A stretch of DNA of 64,000 nt from Sphingomonadales bacterium (GCA_027486895.1 JAIXOE010000054.1:1-64000); one strand, 5' to 3'; positions 9,509 to 18,844 are shown, counted from the first letter of the stretch. A program made the numbers and translations. The notes: a model not told the origin generated them from the sequence alone.

Positions 9509-9541
9509 TATATGCCCCATAATAATAAACGGGGTCGATTT

Positions 9542-10447
9542 ATGAGCACCTATCTTCCAACATTGAAACAGCTGCAATATCTGGTCGCGCTTCAGGAGCA
9601 CGGCCATTTCGGTAAAGCTGCGGAATCATGCTTTGTGACACAGTCCACGCTGTCCGCAGGTATCCGCGAGTTGGAATCGCTGCTTGGACTTATGCTCGTG
9701 GAACGCACACGCCGTGTCGTCCGCTTTACGCCGTTGGGCAACAAGATGGTGACGAAGGCGCACCGGATCTTACGTGAGGCGGAAGAGCTCGCGGAAATGG
9801 CCCGTTCCGCAGGCAAACCACTGGCGGATGATTTGCGCATGAGCGTCATCCCAACGATTGCGCCGTTCCTGTTGCCGAAATTGCTGCCGGCATTGCGCAA
9901 GAAATATCCCGATTTGAAGTTATACCTTCGTGAGGAAGCAAGCGCGGCGGCTGTCGAAGCATTGCATCATGGTCAGGTCGATTGTGTCCTACTCGCGCTT
10001 CCTTTCCCGGCCGGCGATGTCGAAAAGGCGCACCTGTTTGACGACGCATTGTATGTTGCCTTTCCCTTGGATGACCCGCGTGATCCACCCGAAAGCATTG
10101 AACCTGCGCTGATCGATGAAAACAGGCTTTTGCTACTGGTCGATGGCCATTGCTTGAAGGACCATGCGCTGGCTGCCTGTAACAGGCCGGAGCTACGGGC
10201 CTCGGCTATGATGCTGGGCACGTCGCTGCACACGCTGGTACAGATGGTGGACAATGGCTTGGGCCTGACCATCATTCCCGAAATTGCCGTAAAGGCCGGT
10301 CTCTTGAATGGAACCGACGTTCAAGCTCGGCCATTGAATGCTGACCACGCGACCCGCGAAATTGCGCTTATCTGGCGGACCAACAGCCCGCGCCGTGAGG
10401 AGTTCGAGTTGCTCGCAGAATCGCTAAGGGAATTGCACACGCAGTAA
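9542..10447 (+). CDS. oxyR: Hydrogen peroxide-sensing LysR-type regulator OxyR
   Basis: LysR-family transcription factor that switches on peroxide defence genes. Start at ATG 9542 (MSTYLPTLKQLQYLVALQEHGHFGKAAE), with GGGGT upstream, gives 301 residues. The N-terminal helix-turn-helix is intact. The redox pair is clear: Cys204 and Cys213 in DGHCLKDHALAAC have the same eight-residue spacing and context as C199/C208 of the E. coli protein (DGHCLRDQAMGFC). No catalase or peroxidase gene is adjacent. Confidence 0.93.
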   Translation: MSTYLPTLKQLQYLVALQEHGHFGKAAESCFVTQSTLSAGIRELESLLGLMLVERTRRVVRFTPLGNKMVTKAHRILREAEELAEMARSAGKPLADDLRMSVIPTIAPFLLPKLLPALRKKYPDLKLYLREEASAAAVEALHHGQVDCVLLALPFPAGDVEKAHLFDDALYVAFPLDDPRDPPESIEPALIDENRLLLLVDGHCLKDHALAACNRPELRASAMMLGTSLHTLVQMVDNGLGLTIIPEIAVKAGLLNGTDVQARPLNADHATREIALIWRTNSPRREEFELLAESLRELHTQ

Positions 10448-10470
10448 GCGATTGCCCGAATAAAGCGCTG

Positions 10471-10911
10471 CTAAGTCCAGCGCGCAGACCTGTCATTATC
10501 GGTGGCTTTAGCGTCAACCCAGACGGAGGTTCCGTCGGAATAATGCTCTTTCTTCCAAAACGGGGCGTCTGTTTTTAGCCGATCGATGAGAAACGCGGTC
10601 GCCTCAAGCGCATCTGCCCTATGACGTGATGCTGCGCCAACCACGACCACTTGTTCGCCTACCGCAACGCGCCCCACCCGGTGCACGATGGCCGCACCGA
10701 GCAACGCCCAGCGGGCAAAGGCTTCATCGATTAACCGCAACAGGCTTGCTTCAGTCATGCCGCAATAATGCTCAAGCTCAATCGCAGTCACGCCGCCATC
10801 GTCCCGCGATATGCCGGTAAAACTCGACACAGCGCCGCCCCCCAAATCACTCAGCCCCGCGAGTGCAACCTCCGCGCTGATCGGCTCGCTGCTGACAATG
10901 ACGCGCTTCAT
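10471..10911 (-). CDS. moaE: Molybdopterin synthase catalytic subunit MoaE
   Basis: Large subunit of molybdopterin synthase, which inserts two sulfurs into cyclic pyranopterin monophosphate during molybdenum-cofactor synthesis. The 146-residue protein shows the family motifs HYCGM, SRHRADA and FWKKE with the active-site lysines K120/K121. It overlaps moaD by 4 nt (ATGA), so the two subunits are co-translated. The other moa genes are not in the window. Confidence 0.95.
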   Translation of the reverse strand: MKRVIVSSEPISAEVALAGLSDLGGGAVSSFTGISRDDGGVTAIELEHYCGMTEASLLRLIDEAFARWALLGAAIVHRVGRVAVGEQVVVVGAASRHRADALEATAFLIDRLKTDAPFWKKEHYSDGTSVWVDAKATDNDRSARWT

Positions 10912-11159
10912 CCGCCGGTTACTGGCGGGAATATCGCAAGCTCACCTGCATCGCCAAGGGCGGAATCCGCTGGCACCATTTCTTGGTCTAGAGCGAACCG
11001 AAGCCTTGCCTTGTCTTGAAAGGCCAACGCGTGGCCGGATGACTGAGCGGCCAGCCAGTCAATGGCATCTTCAATGGTGCGCAGATGTGTCGGCAGATCA
11101 AGATCTTCAAATGCTATACCTATGGCCTCGCGCACGGCCGCGAAATAAACCAGCCTCAT
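10908..11159 (-). CDS. moaD: Molybdopterin synthase sulfur-carrier subunit MoaD
   Basis: Ubiquitin-like small subunit of molybdopterin synthase, 83 residues. It ends in the required Gly-Gly (FPPVTGG) that is adenylated and thiocarboxylated. It is encoded between pgsA and moaE with a 4-nt overlap to moaE. Confidence 0.95.
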   Translation of the reverse strand: MRLVYFAAVREAIGIAFEDLDLPTHLRTIEDAIDWLAAQSSGHALAFQDKARLRFALDQEMVPADSALGDAGELAIFPPVTGG

Positions 11160-11163
11160 ATGC

Positions 11164-11739
11164 TCAATCCATATGCTTTATGCCGACGCGCAGATAATCC
11201 CAGCCGGTAATCATAGTCAGCACGGCGGCAATCCAAAGCAGCGCCAGTGCGGCTTGCTTCAGCAATATCCAATCAGGCAAAGCGCCCGCCAAAATGATGC
11301 CGCCAAGCGATACCAGCTGGAAAGTCGTCTTCCATTTGGCAAGTTTTGAAACAGGCACCGAAATTTGCAGGCCCGCCAAAAACTCACGCAAGCCCGATAC
11401 AATCATTTCACGCAACAAAATGATCAGGGCCGCAATGACATGCCAGCCGTCGACATCACGCGTGAACACCAGCATCAAAATGACTGCGGCAACCATGATT
11501 TTATCCGCGATCGGATCAAGGAAAACGCCCAGTTTTGAGACTGTCCCCTGCGCACGTGCCAGGTAGCCATCGAAATAATCGGTAATCCCCATCAGGCAGT
11601 ACAATATGAATGCAAAGCCATAATCAAGTGGCACCGGCTGAATGCCAATGTCCTTGGTCCCGGGCCAAAGCAAAAAGACAAGAATAGGGACCGCAAGAAT
11701 GCGCGACAGGGTCAGGATGTTTGGTAAGCTAAGCATCAT
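11164..11739 (-). CDS. pgsA: CDP-diacylglycerol-glycerol-3-phosphate 3-phosphatidyltransferase
   Basis: Membrane enzyme making phosphatidylglycerophosphate, the precursor of phosphatidylglycerol and cardiolipin. The CDP-alcohol phosphotransferase motif D-G-x2-A-R-x8-G-x3-D-x3-D is complete in DYFDGYLARAQGTVSKLGVFLDPIADK. Several membrane segments follow over 191 residues. Two adjacent ATG codons (11739, 11736) are possible starts. It is 4 nt upstream of moaD and probably co-transcribed with moaD-moaE. Confidence 0.9.
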   Translation of the reverse strand: MMLSLPNILTLSRILAVPILVFLLWPGTKDIGIQPVPLDYGFAFILYCLMGITDYFDGYLARAQGTVSKLGVFLDPIADKIMVAAVILMLVFTRDVDGWHVIAALIILLREMIVSGLREFLAGLQISVPVSKLAKWKTTFQLVSLGGIILAGALPDWILLKQAALALLWIAAVLTMITGWDYLRVGIKHMD

Positions 11740-11846
11740 GCAGCGATAGCGCGATGTGCCAGCAAAATCACGCGGCTATTTAACCGTCACATGAAATGCA
11801 CTTTGCCATGATAGGACCGGAAGGCTAAGGCTCCGAAACCGTCCGC

Positions 11847-13148
11847 ATGGGAACAGCGAAAATAATGGCCACGACAATGTCACTGTTGAACAAGCGCAGA
11901 TTTTTGCCGCTTTTTGTCACCCAGTTCCTGAATGCCTTCAACGACAATTTTTACAAGATGGCCATGGTCATTTTGGTTACGTACGAAATCTATTCCGATC
12001 CCACCCAAGAAGCGAATTTCAACGCCATTGCAGGCGCGCTGTTCATCTTGCCCTTTTTCCTGTTTTCCGCACTGGCGGGGCAACTTGCCGATACCATTGA
12101 AAAGACTCGAGTCATTCGCATGGTGAAGACAGCCGAGATTTTCATCATGATCTTCGGCGCAGCAGGTATCTATCTACACAATATACCGCTCATGCTGGCC
12201 GCGCTGTTTGCCATGGGCGTGCATTCCACTTTCTTTGGCCCAATCAAATACGCGATACTGCCACAGCATCTTGAACAAGACGAGGTTCTAGGTGGGACTG
12301 GGTTAGTCGAAGCGGGAACCTATCTCGCAATCTTGGGTGGCACGATTGCCGGAGGCATCATCCCAGGAAAGATTGCCGGCATCGGCATCATCATCGTCGC
12401 CATTATTGGACGATTCACAGCGCAGTCCGTTCCCTTCGCGCCGCCGGAAAGTGATGCACCAACGGCAAAAATGGACTGGAACATATTCCGCAGTAGCTGG
12501 CGGCTGGTGCGCGACACGATGCACATTCCACGCCTGTTCCTGGCCATCATGGCGATCAGCTTTTTCTGGGGTGTAGGGGCCGTACTTGGGTCGATTTTCC
12601 CGCCTATGGTCAAAAACGCCATCGGCGGCGACAATACCGTCGCTACCTTGTTCACTGCGTTTTTCTCTATCGGCATAGCCATCGGCTCAGTGGCGATAAA
12701 CCGCCTGTTGAATGGCACAGTATCCGCCAAATACGCGCCGGCTTCAGTTATCGTAATGGGCCTGTTCGTCCTAGACCTCTGGTGGACGGTCAGCCACTGG
12801 CAACCAACAGGGCCAGAACTGATGGATTGGTGGCAATTTCTGATGCTCGGTTACGGCGAACGCATGATTGTCGATCTTCTAGGCATTTCCATCGCCGGGG
12901 GTATGTTCGTTGTCCCGCTTTACGCATTTCTGACAACGACAGTCGCAAAGTCCCAGACTGCCAGAACCATTGCCGCGAACAACATCGTCAATTCCGGCGC
13001 GATGGTGATCGGCGCTGTCATCTACAGCCTTCTGGTCAGTGCAGGGGTCAGCATTGCCGATACGCTCTTCATGATTGCTGCGGCCTGCCTTGTCTCGGCA
13101 TGGATCTCGTGGAAGCTGCACAAAGCCTGCGATCCTGTGACCGCTTAA
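11847..13148 (+). CDS. MFS transporter, LplT-like (lysophospholipid transporter family)
   Basis: Major-facilitator transporter with about 12 membrane segments over up to 433 residues. The N-terminal RRFLPLFVTQFLNAFNDNFYKMAMVIL and GVHSTFFGPIKYAILPQHL segments are the hallmarks of the LplT / acyl-ACP synthetase-associated transporter family, which flips lysophospholipids across the inner membrane. The acyltransferase and acyl-ACP synthetase partner domains, often fused or adjacent in other bacteria, are absent here. ATG codons at 11865 and 11877 are alternative starts, the latter giving MSLLNKRRF. Confidence 0.8.
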   Translation: MGTAKIMATTMSLLNKRRFLPLFVTQFLNAFNDNFYKMAMVILVTYEIYSDPTQEANFNAIAGALFILPFFLFSALAGQLADTIEKTRVIRMVKTAEIFIMIFGAAGIYLHNIPLMLAALFAMGVHSTFFGPIKYAILPQHLEQDEVLGGTGLVEAGTYLAILGGTIAGGIIPGKIAGIGIIIVAIIGRFTAQSVPFAPPESDAPTAKMDWNIFRSSWRLVRDTMHIPRLFLAIMAISFFWGVGAVLGSIFPPMVKNAIGGDNTVATLFTAFFSIGIAIGSVAINRLLNGTVSAKYAPASVIVMGLFVLDLWWTVSHWQPTGPELMDWWQFLMLGYGERMIVDLLGISIAGGMFVVPLYAFLTTTVAKSQTARTIAANNIVNSGAMVIGAVIYSLLVSAGVSIADTLFMIAAACLVSAWISWKLHKACDPVTA

Positions 13149-13149
13149 A

Positions 13150-13341
13150 TCACGCTATAAAGCTGGTTATCGCGACGAAGAACGCACTGAAGCTGAGCAT
13201 AAACAAATGCGTATCTTCATTGCGCCACCACGACTTTGGGCGTGGCGCAGTGGCCGCATGTGTCATTTGCGGAGGGGGAAGCATACGCCGAAATGGATGA
13301 CGGGCAGCTTCGTTGCGACAGACTAATCTTCTTTTCAACAT
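13150..13341 (-). CDS. Possible small C-tail-anchored membrane protein
   Basis: A 63-residue ORF with a basic, proline-rich N-terminal half and a C-terminal hydrophobic segment (WWRNEDTHLFMLSFSAFFVAITSFIA) that would form one membrane anchor. No known family was recognised. It occupies a 375-bp gap that otherwise has no gene, and two CtrA-like sites lie just upstream of it. No clear ribosome-binding site precedes the ATG at 13341, so the call is tentative. Confidence 0.4.
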   Translation of the reverse strand: MLKRRLVCRNEAARHPFRRMLPPPQMTHAATAPRPKSWWRNEDTHLFMLSFSAFFVAITSFIA

Positions 13342-13350
13342 AGCAAGAGG

Positions 13351-13365
13351 TTAACGTTTCATTAG
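13351..13365 (+). promoter_or_regulatory. Candidate CtrA site (TTAA-N7-TTAG)
   Basis: TTAACGTTTCATTAG matches the TTAA-N7-TTAA CtrA box except for the last base. It lies 10 bp upstream of the minus-strand small ORF and 160 bp upstream of the quinone oxidoreductase gene. Confidence 0.4.
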
Positions 13366-13433
13366 GCATAATGGCCACGCAAAAAGATGGTTAATACCCA
13401 CCCCAACCGGACTGTCCCGATCTGCGACAGTCG

Positions 13434-13449
13434 TTAACGCTTTTTTAAC
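13434..13449 (+). promoter_or_regulatory. Candidate CtrA site (TTAA-N7-TTAAC)
   Basis: TTAACGCTTTTTTAAC is an exact match to the classical CtrA consensus TTAA-N7-TTAAC. It is 75 bp upstream of the quinone oxidoreductase start and 93 bp upstream of the divergent small ORF. The match is seen; binding is inferred. Confidence 0.5.
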
Positions 13450-13523
13450 CATATTTGCAGGCGTGGGTTGGCGGTCTCACGCCACCTCTGATAAGACGCA
13501 GCCAATCAACAGGAGTCCTCCCG

Positions 13524-14498
13524 ATGGAAAGAGCAGCAAGCATTAGGCAAACCGGTGGCCCGGACGTAATTGAATGGATGGACGTTGAACTGGCCGCGCC
13601 CGGACCTGGCGAAGTGCGGATGCGCAATCTGGCCGTGGGCCTGAACTTCATTGATACCTATCACCGTGGCGGCCTGTATCCGATGGCCCTCCCGTCAGGC
13701 CTTGGCATGGAGGCTGCTGGCGTAATTGAAGCCGTAGGAGAAGGCGTCACCGACTGGCGCATCGGCGACCGCGTAGCCACCTTTGGTCCAAGCATCGGAG
13801 CCTATACTACCGCGCGCAATATCCCCGCCAATTGCCTGTTTTTGGTACCAGACGACATCACGGACGAAGTCGCGGCGGCTGGCTTGCTCAAGGGCTGCAC
13901 AACCGAGTTCCTTGTTGAGCGCTGTGCCAAGGTTCAGCCCAAATGGGACATATTGGTGCACGCAGCCGCAGGCGGTGTCGGGCTATTGCTTGTTCAGTGG
14001 CTGAAGCATGTTGGTGCCCGCGTCATCGGGACAGTCAGCACCGAGGAGAAAGCCGCGCTGGCGCGCACGGCGGGTGCCGACCATATCATTCTTTATGGCA
14101 AAGAAAACGTAGCAGCACAGGTACGTGAACTCACCGACGGCAAAGGTGTCGAAGTGACATTTGACGGCGTTGGTCTCGACACATGGGAAACGTCGTTAAA
14201 TGCGACGGCACGACGGGGCCTTATCGTCAGCTATGGCAATGCCAGCGGTCCGGTGACGGGTCTCAACCTTGGAACTTTGGCCCAAAAAGGCTCGCTATAT
14301 GTGTCGCGCCCGACCTTGTTCGATTATTATCATAACGCAGCCGAACGGGCAGCGGGCGCGGAATATGTGTTCGACATGTTCCGGCAGGGCATTATCGATA
14401 TCACGATCGGCAACCGTTATGCGCTTGAAGACGCTGCACAGGCGCACCGCGACCTTGAAGGACGAAAGACAGTTGGTTCTTCGATATTGATTCCCTGA
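13524..14498 (+). CDS. NADPH:quinone oxidoreductase (zinc-independent MDR family)
   Basis: Cytosolic medium-chain dehydrogenase/reductase that reduces quinones with NADPH, QOR-like. The real start is ATG 13524 behind AGGAG; the upstream part of the ORF is non-coding. The 324-residue protein has the QOR features NFIDTYHRGGLYP, GMEAAGVIEAVGEGV and the nucleotide-binding HAAAGGVGLLLVQW, and it lacks the structural and catalytic zinc cysteines of alcohol dehydrogenases. Two CtrA-like boxes precede it. Confidence 0.9.
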   Translation: MERAASIRQTGGPDVIEWMDVELAAPGPGEVRMRNLAVGLNFIDTYHRGGLYPMALPSGLGMEAAGVIEAVGEGVTDWRIGDRVATFGPSIGAYTTARNIPANCLFLVPDDITDEVAAAGLLKGCTTEFLVERCAKVQPKWDILVHAAAGGVGLLLVQWLKHVGARVIGTVSTEEKAALARTAGADHIILYGKENVAAQVRELTDGKGVEVTFDGVGLDTWETSLNATARRGLIVSYGNASGPVTGLNLGTLAQKGSLYVSRPTLFDYYHNAAERAAGAEYVFDMFRQGIIDITIGNRYALEDAAQAHRDLEGRKTVGSSILIP

Positions 14499-14542
14499 AT
14501 ATTCAGGGCAACACGGATTTAGCAAAATATTGAGGGGGATTT

Positions 14543-15265
14543 ATGGAGCTTAAAGGTAAGACCGCATTGGTCACGGGCGGAACCGATGGCATCGGTCTGG
14601 AAATCGCACGCCAAATGATGGCGAAGGGCGTCGCTGTCATCGTCTGTGGTCGCCGCGACGACTTGCTCGGCAGAGCACGTGAAGAAGGAATGGAGGCCAT
14701 AAGGGCAGACCTTTCCACCGCACCGGGCTGCGCTGACCTCGCTGCCGCTCTCGCAGGGCGGGAACTGGACATTCTTATCAACAATGCAGGGATGAGCGGT
14801 AATTTCGGTCCCGGCGAGCCTCTTGATCTGGCGCTCACCGATCAGGCGATCTTTTTGAACCTCAACGCGCCACTGCACCTGATTGGGCAGTTATTGCCCG
14901 GCTTGCTTCAGCGGCCTGAAGCTTCAATTGTGAATGTCACCTCAGGCCTTGCCATAGCCCCGCGCGCAGGCGGTCCAGTCTATTGCGCATCGAAGGCGGC
15001 GCTTAGAAGCTTCACGCAATCGCTGCGGCACAATCTGCGCGATACCAAGGTTCATGTTATTGAAGCGTTGCCGCCTGTCGTCGACACCGCGATGACGCGC
15101 GGCCGAGTGGGCGGCAAAAAAATGTCAGCAAAGGAATGTGCTGCAGAAATCGTCGATGCCATTGCGACCAACGCGCCCGAAGCGAATGTCGGTATGGTGA
15201 AACTGCTTCGACTTGCTTACTCGATCTCACCTGCACTCGCCCGGCGGATCATGATCAGATTCTGA
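14543..15265 (+). CDS. SDR-family oxidoreductase (DltE-like)
   Basis: Short-chain dehydrogenase of 240 residues. It carries the cofactor motif TGGTDGIG, the NNAG motif (INNAGMSGNFGPGEP) and the active-site YCASK. The C-terminal SISPALARRIMIRF tail resembles DltE-like SDRs. The substrate cannot be predicted. It lies 44 nt downstream of the quinone oxidoreductase gene on the same strand and could be co-transcribed. Confidence 0.85.
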   Translation: MELKGKTALVTGGTDGIGLEIARQMMAKGVAVIVCGRRDDLLGRAREEGMEAIRADLSTAPGCADLAAALAGRELDILINNAGMSGNFGPGEPLDLALTDQAIFLNLNAPLHLIGQLLPGLLQRPEASIVNVTSGLAIAPRAGGPVYCASKAALRSFTQSLRHNLRDTKVHVIEALPPVVDTAMTRGRVGGKKMSAKECAAEIVDAIATNAPEANVGMVKLLRLAYSISPALARRIMIRF

Positions 15266-15326
15266 TCGTCAGCAATACCGCATCTCACTGCGGCCAAGCA
15301 TGTTTCACGAAGTCTGAGAATTAAGG

Positions 15327-15410
15327 TGGTGCCCCAGGCCCGACTCGAACGGGCACTCCTTTCGGAACAGGATTTTGAATCCAGCGCGTCTACCATTCCA
15401 CCACTGGGGC
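15327..15410 (-). tRNA. tRNA-Leu (anticodon CAA)
   Basis: Read on the minus strand, the 84-nt sequence begins GCCCCAG and ends CTGGGGC-A-CCA, forming a perfect 7-bp acceptor stem with an encoded CCA. The anticodon loop is TTCAAAA (anticodon CAA), the T arm contains GTTCGAGTC, and a long class II variable arm (TTCCGAAAGGAG) identifies a leucine tRNA. The anticodon stem (CTGGA/TCCTG) has one U-U mismatch. Confidence 0.95.
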
Positions 15411-15483
15411 ACATGCTCATCGGGCGAACCCGTTGAAGCGGAGGCCCCTCTAACCGAGCCTCCGCCTCGATGCAAGTGCATCC

Positions 15484-16905
15484 TTATTTCTTAAGTTCCT
15501 TGGCGAGTGTCTTCAGCGTCGCCTTACCATAAGGTGCCTTGAATCCGCCAATGCCGGCAACATCGACTCCAGTCTGACGATACACCGCGCGCATATGGCT
15601 GAAGGTTTTGAACCCGTCCGCGCCGTGATAATTCCCCATACCCGATGGCCCGACTCCACCAAATGGCAGGTCTTCCATCGCATTATGGAATACCACGTCG
15701 TTAATGGTAACACCGCCAGAGACCGTCCGCGACAGCACGCGTTCCTCCTCGGCTTTGTCGGATCCGAAATAATACAGACCAAGCGGGCGGTCATGTGCAT
15801 TCACATAATCAATCGCCTCGTCCATCGACGAATAGGTCATGACGGGCAGAATCGGTCCGAAGATTTCTTCCTGCATCACCTTCATGTCGTCGGTTACGTT
15901 TCGAACAATCGTCAGCGGCATTTTGTTGCCGTTGGATCCTGCAAAATCCTCGCCCGCAGGATTGATTTCGATCAGTTCCGCGCCCTTTTCGCGCGCATCC
16001 GCCAGATAGCCCTGAAGGCGTTCATAATTGCGGCCGTTCACAACTGACGTATAATCGTCATTGTGGAGCAGCTTGGGATATTGCGCGGTCACGCCGGCCT
16101 TCACTGCTTCAATCATGTCATGTTCTTGGTCGCTGGGGACCAGTAAATAATCAGGCGCGAGGCATATCTGGCCCGCATTCATCATCTTGCCCAAGGCAAT
16201 GCGCTCGCCAGCCTTTTTCTTATCCGCGCTGCGGCTGACGATGGTTGGTGACTTGCCACCCAACTCAAGCGTTACCGGCACCAGATTGTCCGCCGCGGCG
16301 CGCATGATATGCTTGCCAACGCCAGTCGCACCCGTGAATATCATATGGTCAAAGGCCAGCTTCGAAAAGGCCATGCCGACTTCAGCGCCGCCCGTGAAAA
16401 CGGCCATTTCCTCTTCAGCGAAATATTTGGGCACGACCTCTTCAAACAATGCCGACACGCGCTCGGTGAATTCGGACGGCTTGATCATGGCGCGGTTACC
16501 AGCGGCCAGAATGCCAGCCATCGGGACCATAACCATGCCAACCGGGAAGTTCCACGGTGCAACAACGCCGACTACGCCCTTTGGCTGATAGACGACTTCG
16601 GCCTTGGCGCCGAGTAGACCGAGCGGGAACGTCGCCTTACGCTTTTCGCCTTTGGCCCAGCTTTCAAAGTGCTTCTTGGCATGCTTCATCGCACTCACAG
16701 ATGGCATGATATCCGTCAACAGCGTCTGTTCGCGGCTGCGATGGCCGAAATCAGCCGAAACGGCCTTTGCGAAATCTTCGGCGTGGTCAATCAACATAGC
16801 AATCGCGCGGTCGATACGGTCACGGCGTACCGCCATCGATTCTGGCATAGCTGCGGTGAACGCTGCGCGCTGCTTTTCGAGCACGGTCTGCATATTTGCG
16901 GTCAT
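15484..16905 (-). CDS. Aldehyde dehydrogenase, coniferyl aldehyde dehydrogenase type
   Basis: NAD(P)-dependent aldehyde dehydrogenase of the CALDH subgroup. Start at ATG 16905 (MTANMQTVLEKQRAAF) is chosen because GGAGAGAG precedes it, giving 473 residues rather than the 523 of the ORF. The catalytic base lies in VTLELGGKSP and the nucleophile in NAGQICLAPDY; cofactor binding is marked by APWNFP and TGATGVGKH. The DLPFGGVGPSGMGNYHGADGFKTFSH ending is typical of this subgroup. Substrate could be coniferyl or medium-chain aliphatic aldehydes. It is divergent from an acyl-CoA synthetase gene, hinting at oxidation of aldehydes to acids that are then activated. Confidence 0.88.
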   Translation of the reverse strand: MTANMQTVLEKQRAAFTAAMPESMAVRRDRIDRAIAMLIDHAEDFAKAVSADFGHRSREQTLLTDIMPSVSAMKHAKKHFESWAKGEKRKATFPLGLLGAKAEVVYQPKGVVGVVAPWNFPVGMVMVPMAGILAAGNRAMIKPSEFTERVSALFEEVVPKYFAEEEMAVFTGGAEVGMAFSKLAFDHMIFTGATGVGKHIMRAAADNLVPVTLELGGKSPTIVSRSADKKKAGERIALGKMMNAGQICLAPDYLLVPSDQEHDMIEAVKAGVTAQYPKLLHNDDYTSVVNGRNYERLQGYLADAREKGAELIEINPAGEDFAGSNGNKMPLTIVRNVTDDMKVMQEEIFGPILPVMTYSSMDEAIDYVNAHDRPLGLYYFGSDKAEEERVLSRTVSGGVTINDVVFHNAMEDLPFGGVGPSGMGNYHGADGFKTFSHMRAVYRQTGVDVAGIGGFKAPYGKATLKTLAKELKK

Positions 16906-17024
16906 TTTCTCTCTCCGTTTAATCAGTTGATGAATTGCTAGCGTGAAGCGTTGCACATTGAAACCATTTTGGCGTATCGAGTCTGCAAACATGCGCAAAG
17001 CATGCCGATTGGATTGGAGAGAAG

Positions 17025-18761
17025 ATGATCGAGGCCGGTAAAAAGTGGACGCCACCTGCTGGTTGGCCCGTTATAACGCGTGACCAAGTGAAAGCCGCTT
17101 TGTGCGCGCCGGGCATGCCGTTCGAAATGGAAACTGCCGAGATTGAAGGTGTGCCAACGCGCGTCTGGAAACACGCTCTGCCGAACCTCGCCGTCCTTGC
17201 TGCCCATGCAAAGGCAGCGTTCGGTGACCGCGAATTTGTAGTCTATGAAGATGAGCGCGTCACTTATGCGGCATGGCATCGCGCCGTGGCCACGCTTGCC
17301 CATGCGCTGCAGGAACGCGGCGTGAAAAAGGGCGACCGAGTTGCCCTCGCAATGCGCAACCTGCCCGAATGGCCAGTTGCTTTTTTTGCCGCCGCAGTCA
17401 CAGGCGCGATTGTTGTGCCGTTGAACGCATGGTGGACGGGCGAAGAACTGGCCTTTGGGTTGGCCGATTCCGGTGCTGCGGTTCTGATTTGCGATGCAGA
17501 ACGTTGGGACCGCATTTCGCCTTTTAAAGCAGAGATGCCAGCGCTTGAGCATGTGATGGTGACACGCGCCAGTTCAGCAGCACTGACCGAGCCAGCCATT
17601 GCCCTCGAAAGCATCATAAGCGGTCCGAAAAATTACGCCGATTTGGCGGACTTACCGTTGCCCGACGTCGCGATTGCGCCAGATGATGCTGCGACCATTT
17701 TCTACACCAGCGGGACCACCGGTAAGCCCAAGGGCGCATTAGGATCACACCGCAACCTGCTCACCAATGGCCTTTCCAGCGCCTATTCCGGTGCTGCGAC
17801 CGTATTGCGCCGTGGCGATCCTCTGCCCGAACCAAGCGTTCGAGCTGCCTTAGTTGTGATTCCAATGTTCCATGTCACCGCATGTTCGGCATCGATGATC
17901 CCCACGATTCAAGCAGGGCACAAGATCGTGTTTCTGCACAAATGGGATACCGTGAAGGCATTCGAAATTATCGAACGCGAAAAGATCAACGCCACTGGTG
18001 GTGTGCCGTTTATTGCGTGGCAATTGATCGAGCATCCGGACCGTGAAAAATATGACCTCAGCTCTATCGATGCGATAAGCTATGGCGGTGCGCCGTCGGC
18101 GCCAGAGCTTGTCAGCAAGATCCACGAGATATTTGGCGCGTTCCCGGGGAACGGCTGGGGCATGACTGAGACCATGGCGACAGTCACCTCGCATGTCGCC
18201 GAAGACTATTTGAACCGTCCCGACAGCTGTGGTCCTGCCGTTGCGGTCTCGGATTTGAAAATCATGTCAGAGGATGGCCAGACCGAGTTGCCTGTTGGCG
18301 AAGTCGGTGAATTGTGGGCGCGTGGTCCGCAAATCGTCAAAGGCTATTGGAACCGTCCTGATGCCACGGCAGAGACATTTGTGGATGGTTGGGTGCGCAC
18401 CGGTGACCTTGCACGCGTAGATGAAGAAGGGTTTTGTTTCATCGTCGACCGCGCGAAAGACATGATCATTCGTGGCGGCGAGAACATTTATTCGTCTGAA
18501 GTCGAAAACATCTTGTACGAACATCCTGCGGTCACCGATGCCGCACTGATTGGCATTCCGCACCAGACGCTCGGCGAAGAACCCGCCGCGGTCGTCCATC
18601 TGGCGCCCGGCATGACCGTCAGCGAAGATGAACTTCGCGAATATGTCAGCGAGCGATTGGCAAAGTTCAAAGTGCCCGTGAAGATCGTCTTCACCCAGGA
18701 TACCCTACCGCGCAACGCGAATGGCAAGATCCTGAAACGCGACTTGAAAGCATTGTTCTAA
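17025..18761 (+). CDS. Acyl-CoA synthetase (AMP-dependent, FadD-like)
   Basis: ATP-dependent ligase that activates a carboxylic acid as its CoA thioester. The 578-residue protein has the P-loop IFYTSGTTGKPKGALGSH, the A5-type motif GWGMTETM, the hinge region YWNRPDATAETFVDGWVRTGDLARVDEEGFCFIVDRAKDMIIRGGENIYSSEVE and the C-terminal lysine motif PRNANGKILKRDL. Length and motifs fit medium/long-chain acyl-CoA synthetases. It precedes a thiolase gene on the same strand, suggesting a fatty-acid degradation unit. Confidence 0.9.
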   Translation: MIEAGKKWTPPAGWPVITRDQVKAALCAPGMPFEMETAEIEGVPTRVWKHALPNLAVLAAHAKAAFGDREFVVYEDERVTYAAWHRAVATLAHALQERGVKKGDRVALAMRNLPEWPVAFFAAAVTGAIVVPLNAWWTGEELAFGLADSGAAVLICDAERWDRISPFKAEMPALEHVMVTRASSAALTEPAIALESIISGPKNYADLADLPLPDVAIAPDDAATIFYTSGTTGKPKGALGSHRNLLTNGLSSAYSGAATVLRRGDPLPEPSVRAALVVIPMFHVTACSASMIPTIQAGHKIVFLHKWDTVKAFEIIEREKINATGGVPFIAWQLIEHPDREKYDLSSIDAISYGGAPSAPELVSKIHEIFGAFPGNGWGMTETMATVTSHVAEDYLNRPDSCGPAVAVSDLKIMSEDGQTELPVGEVGELWARGPQIVKGYWNRPDATAETFVDGWVRTGDLARVDEEGFCFIVDRAKDMIIRGGENIYSSEVENILYEHPAVTDAALIGIPHQTLGEEPAAVVHLAPGMTVSEDELREYVSERLAKFKVPVKIVFTQDTLPRNANGKILKRDLKALF

Positions 18762-18844
18762 CGTAGGGAACAGCGCGGATTCACATTTGTTTTTGATGCT
18801 GCGTCACCCTATAAGGTGGCAAATTGAAATCAAAGGAATCTCCC

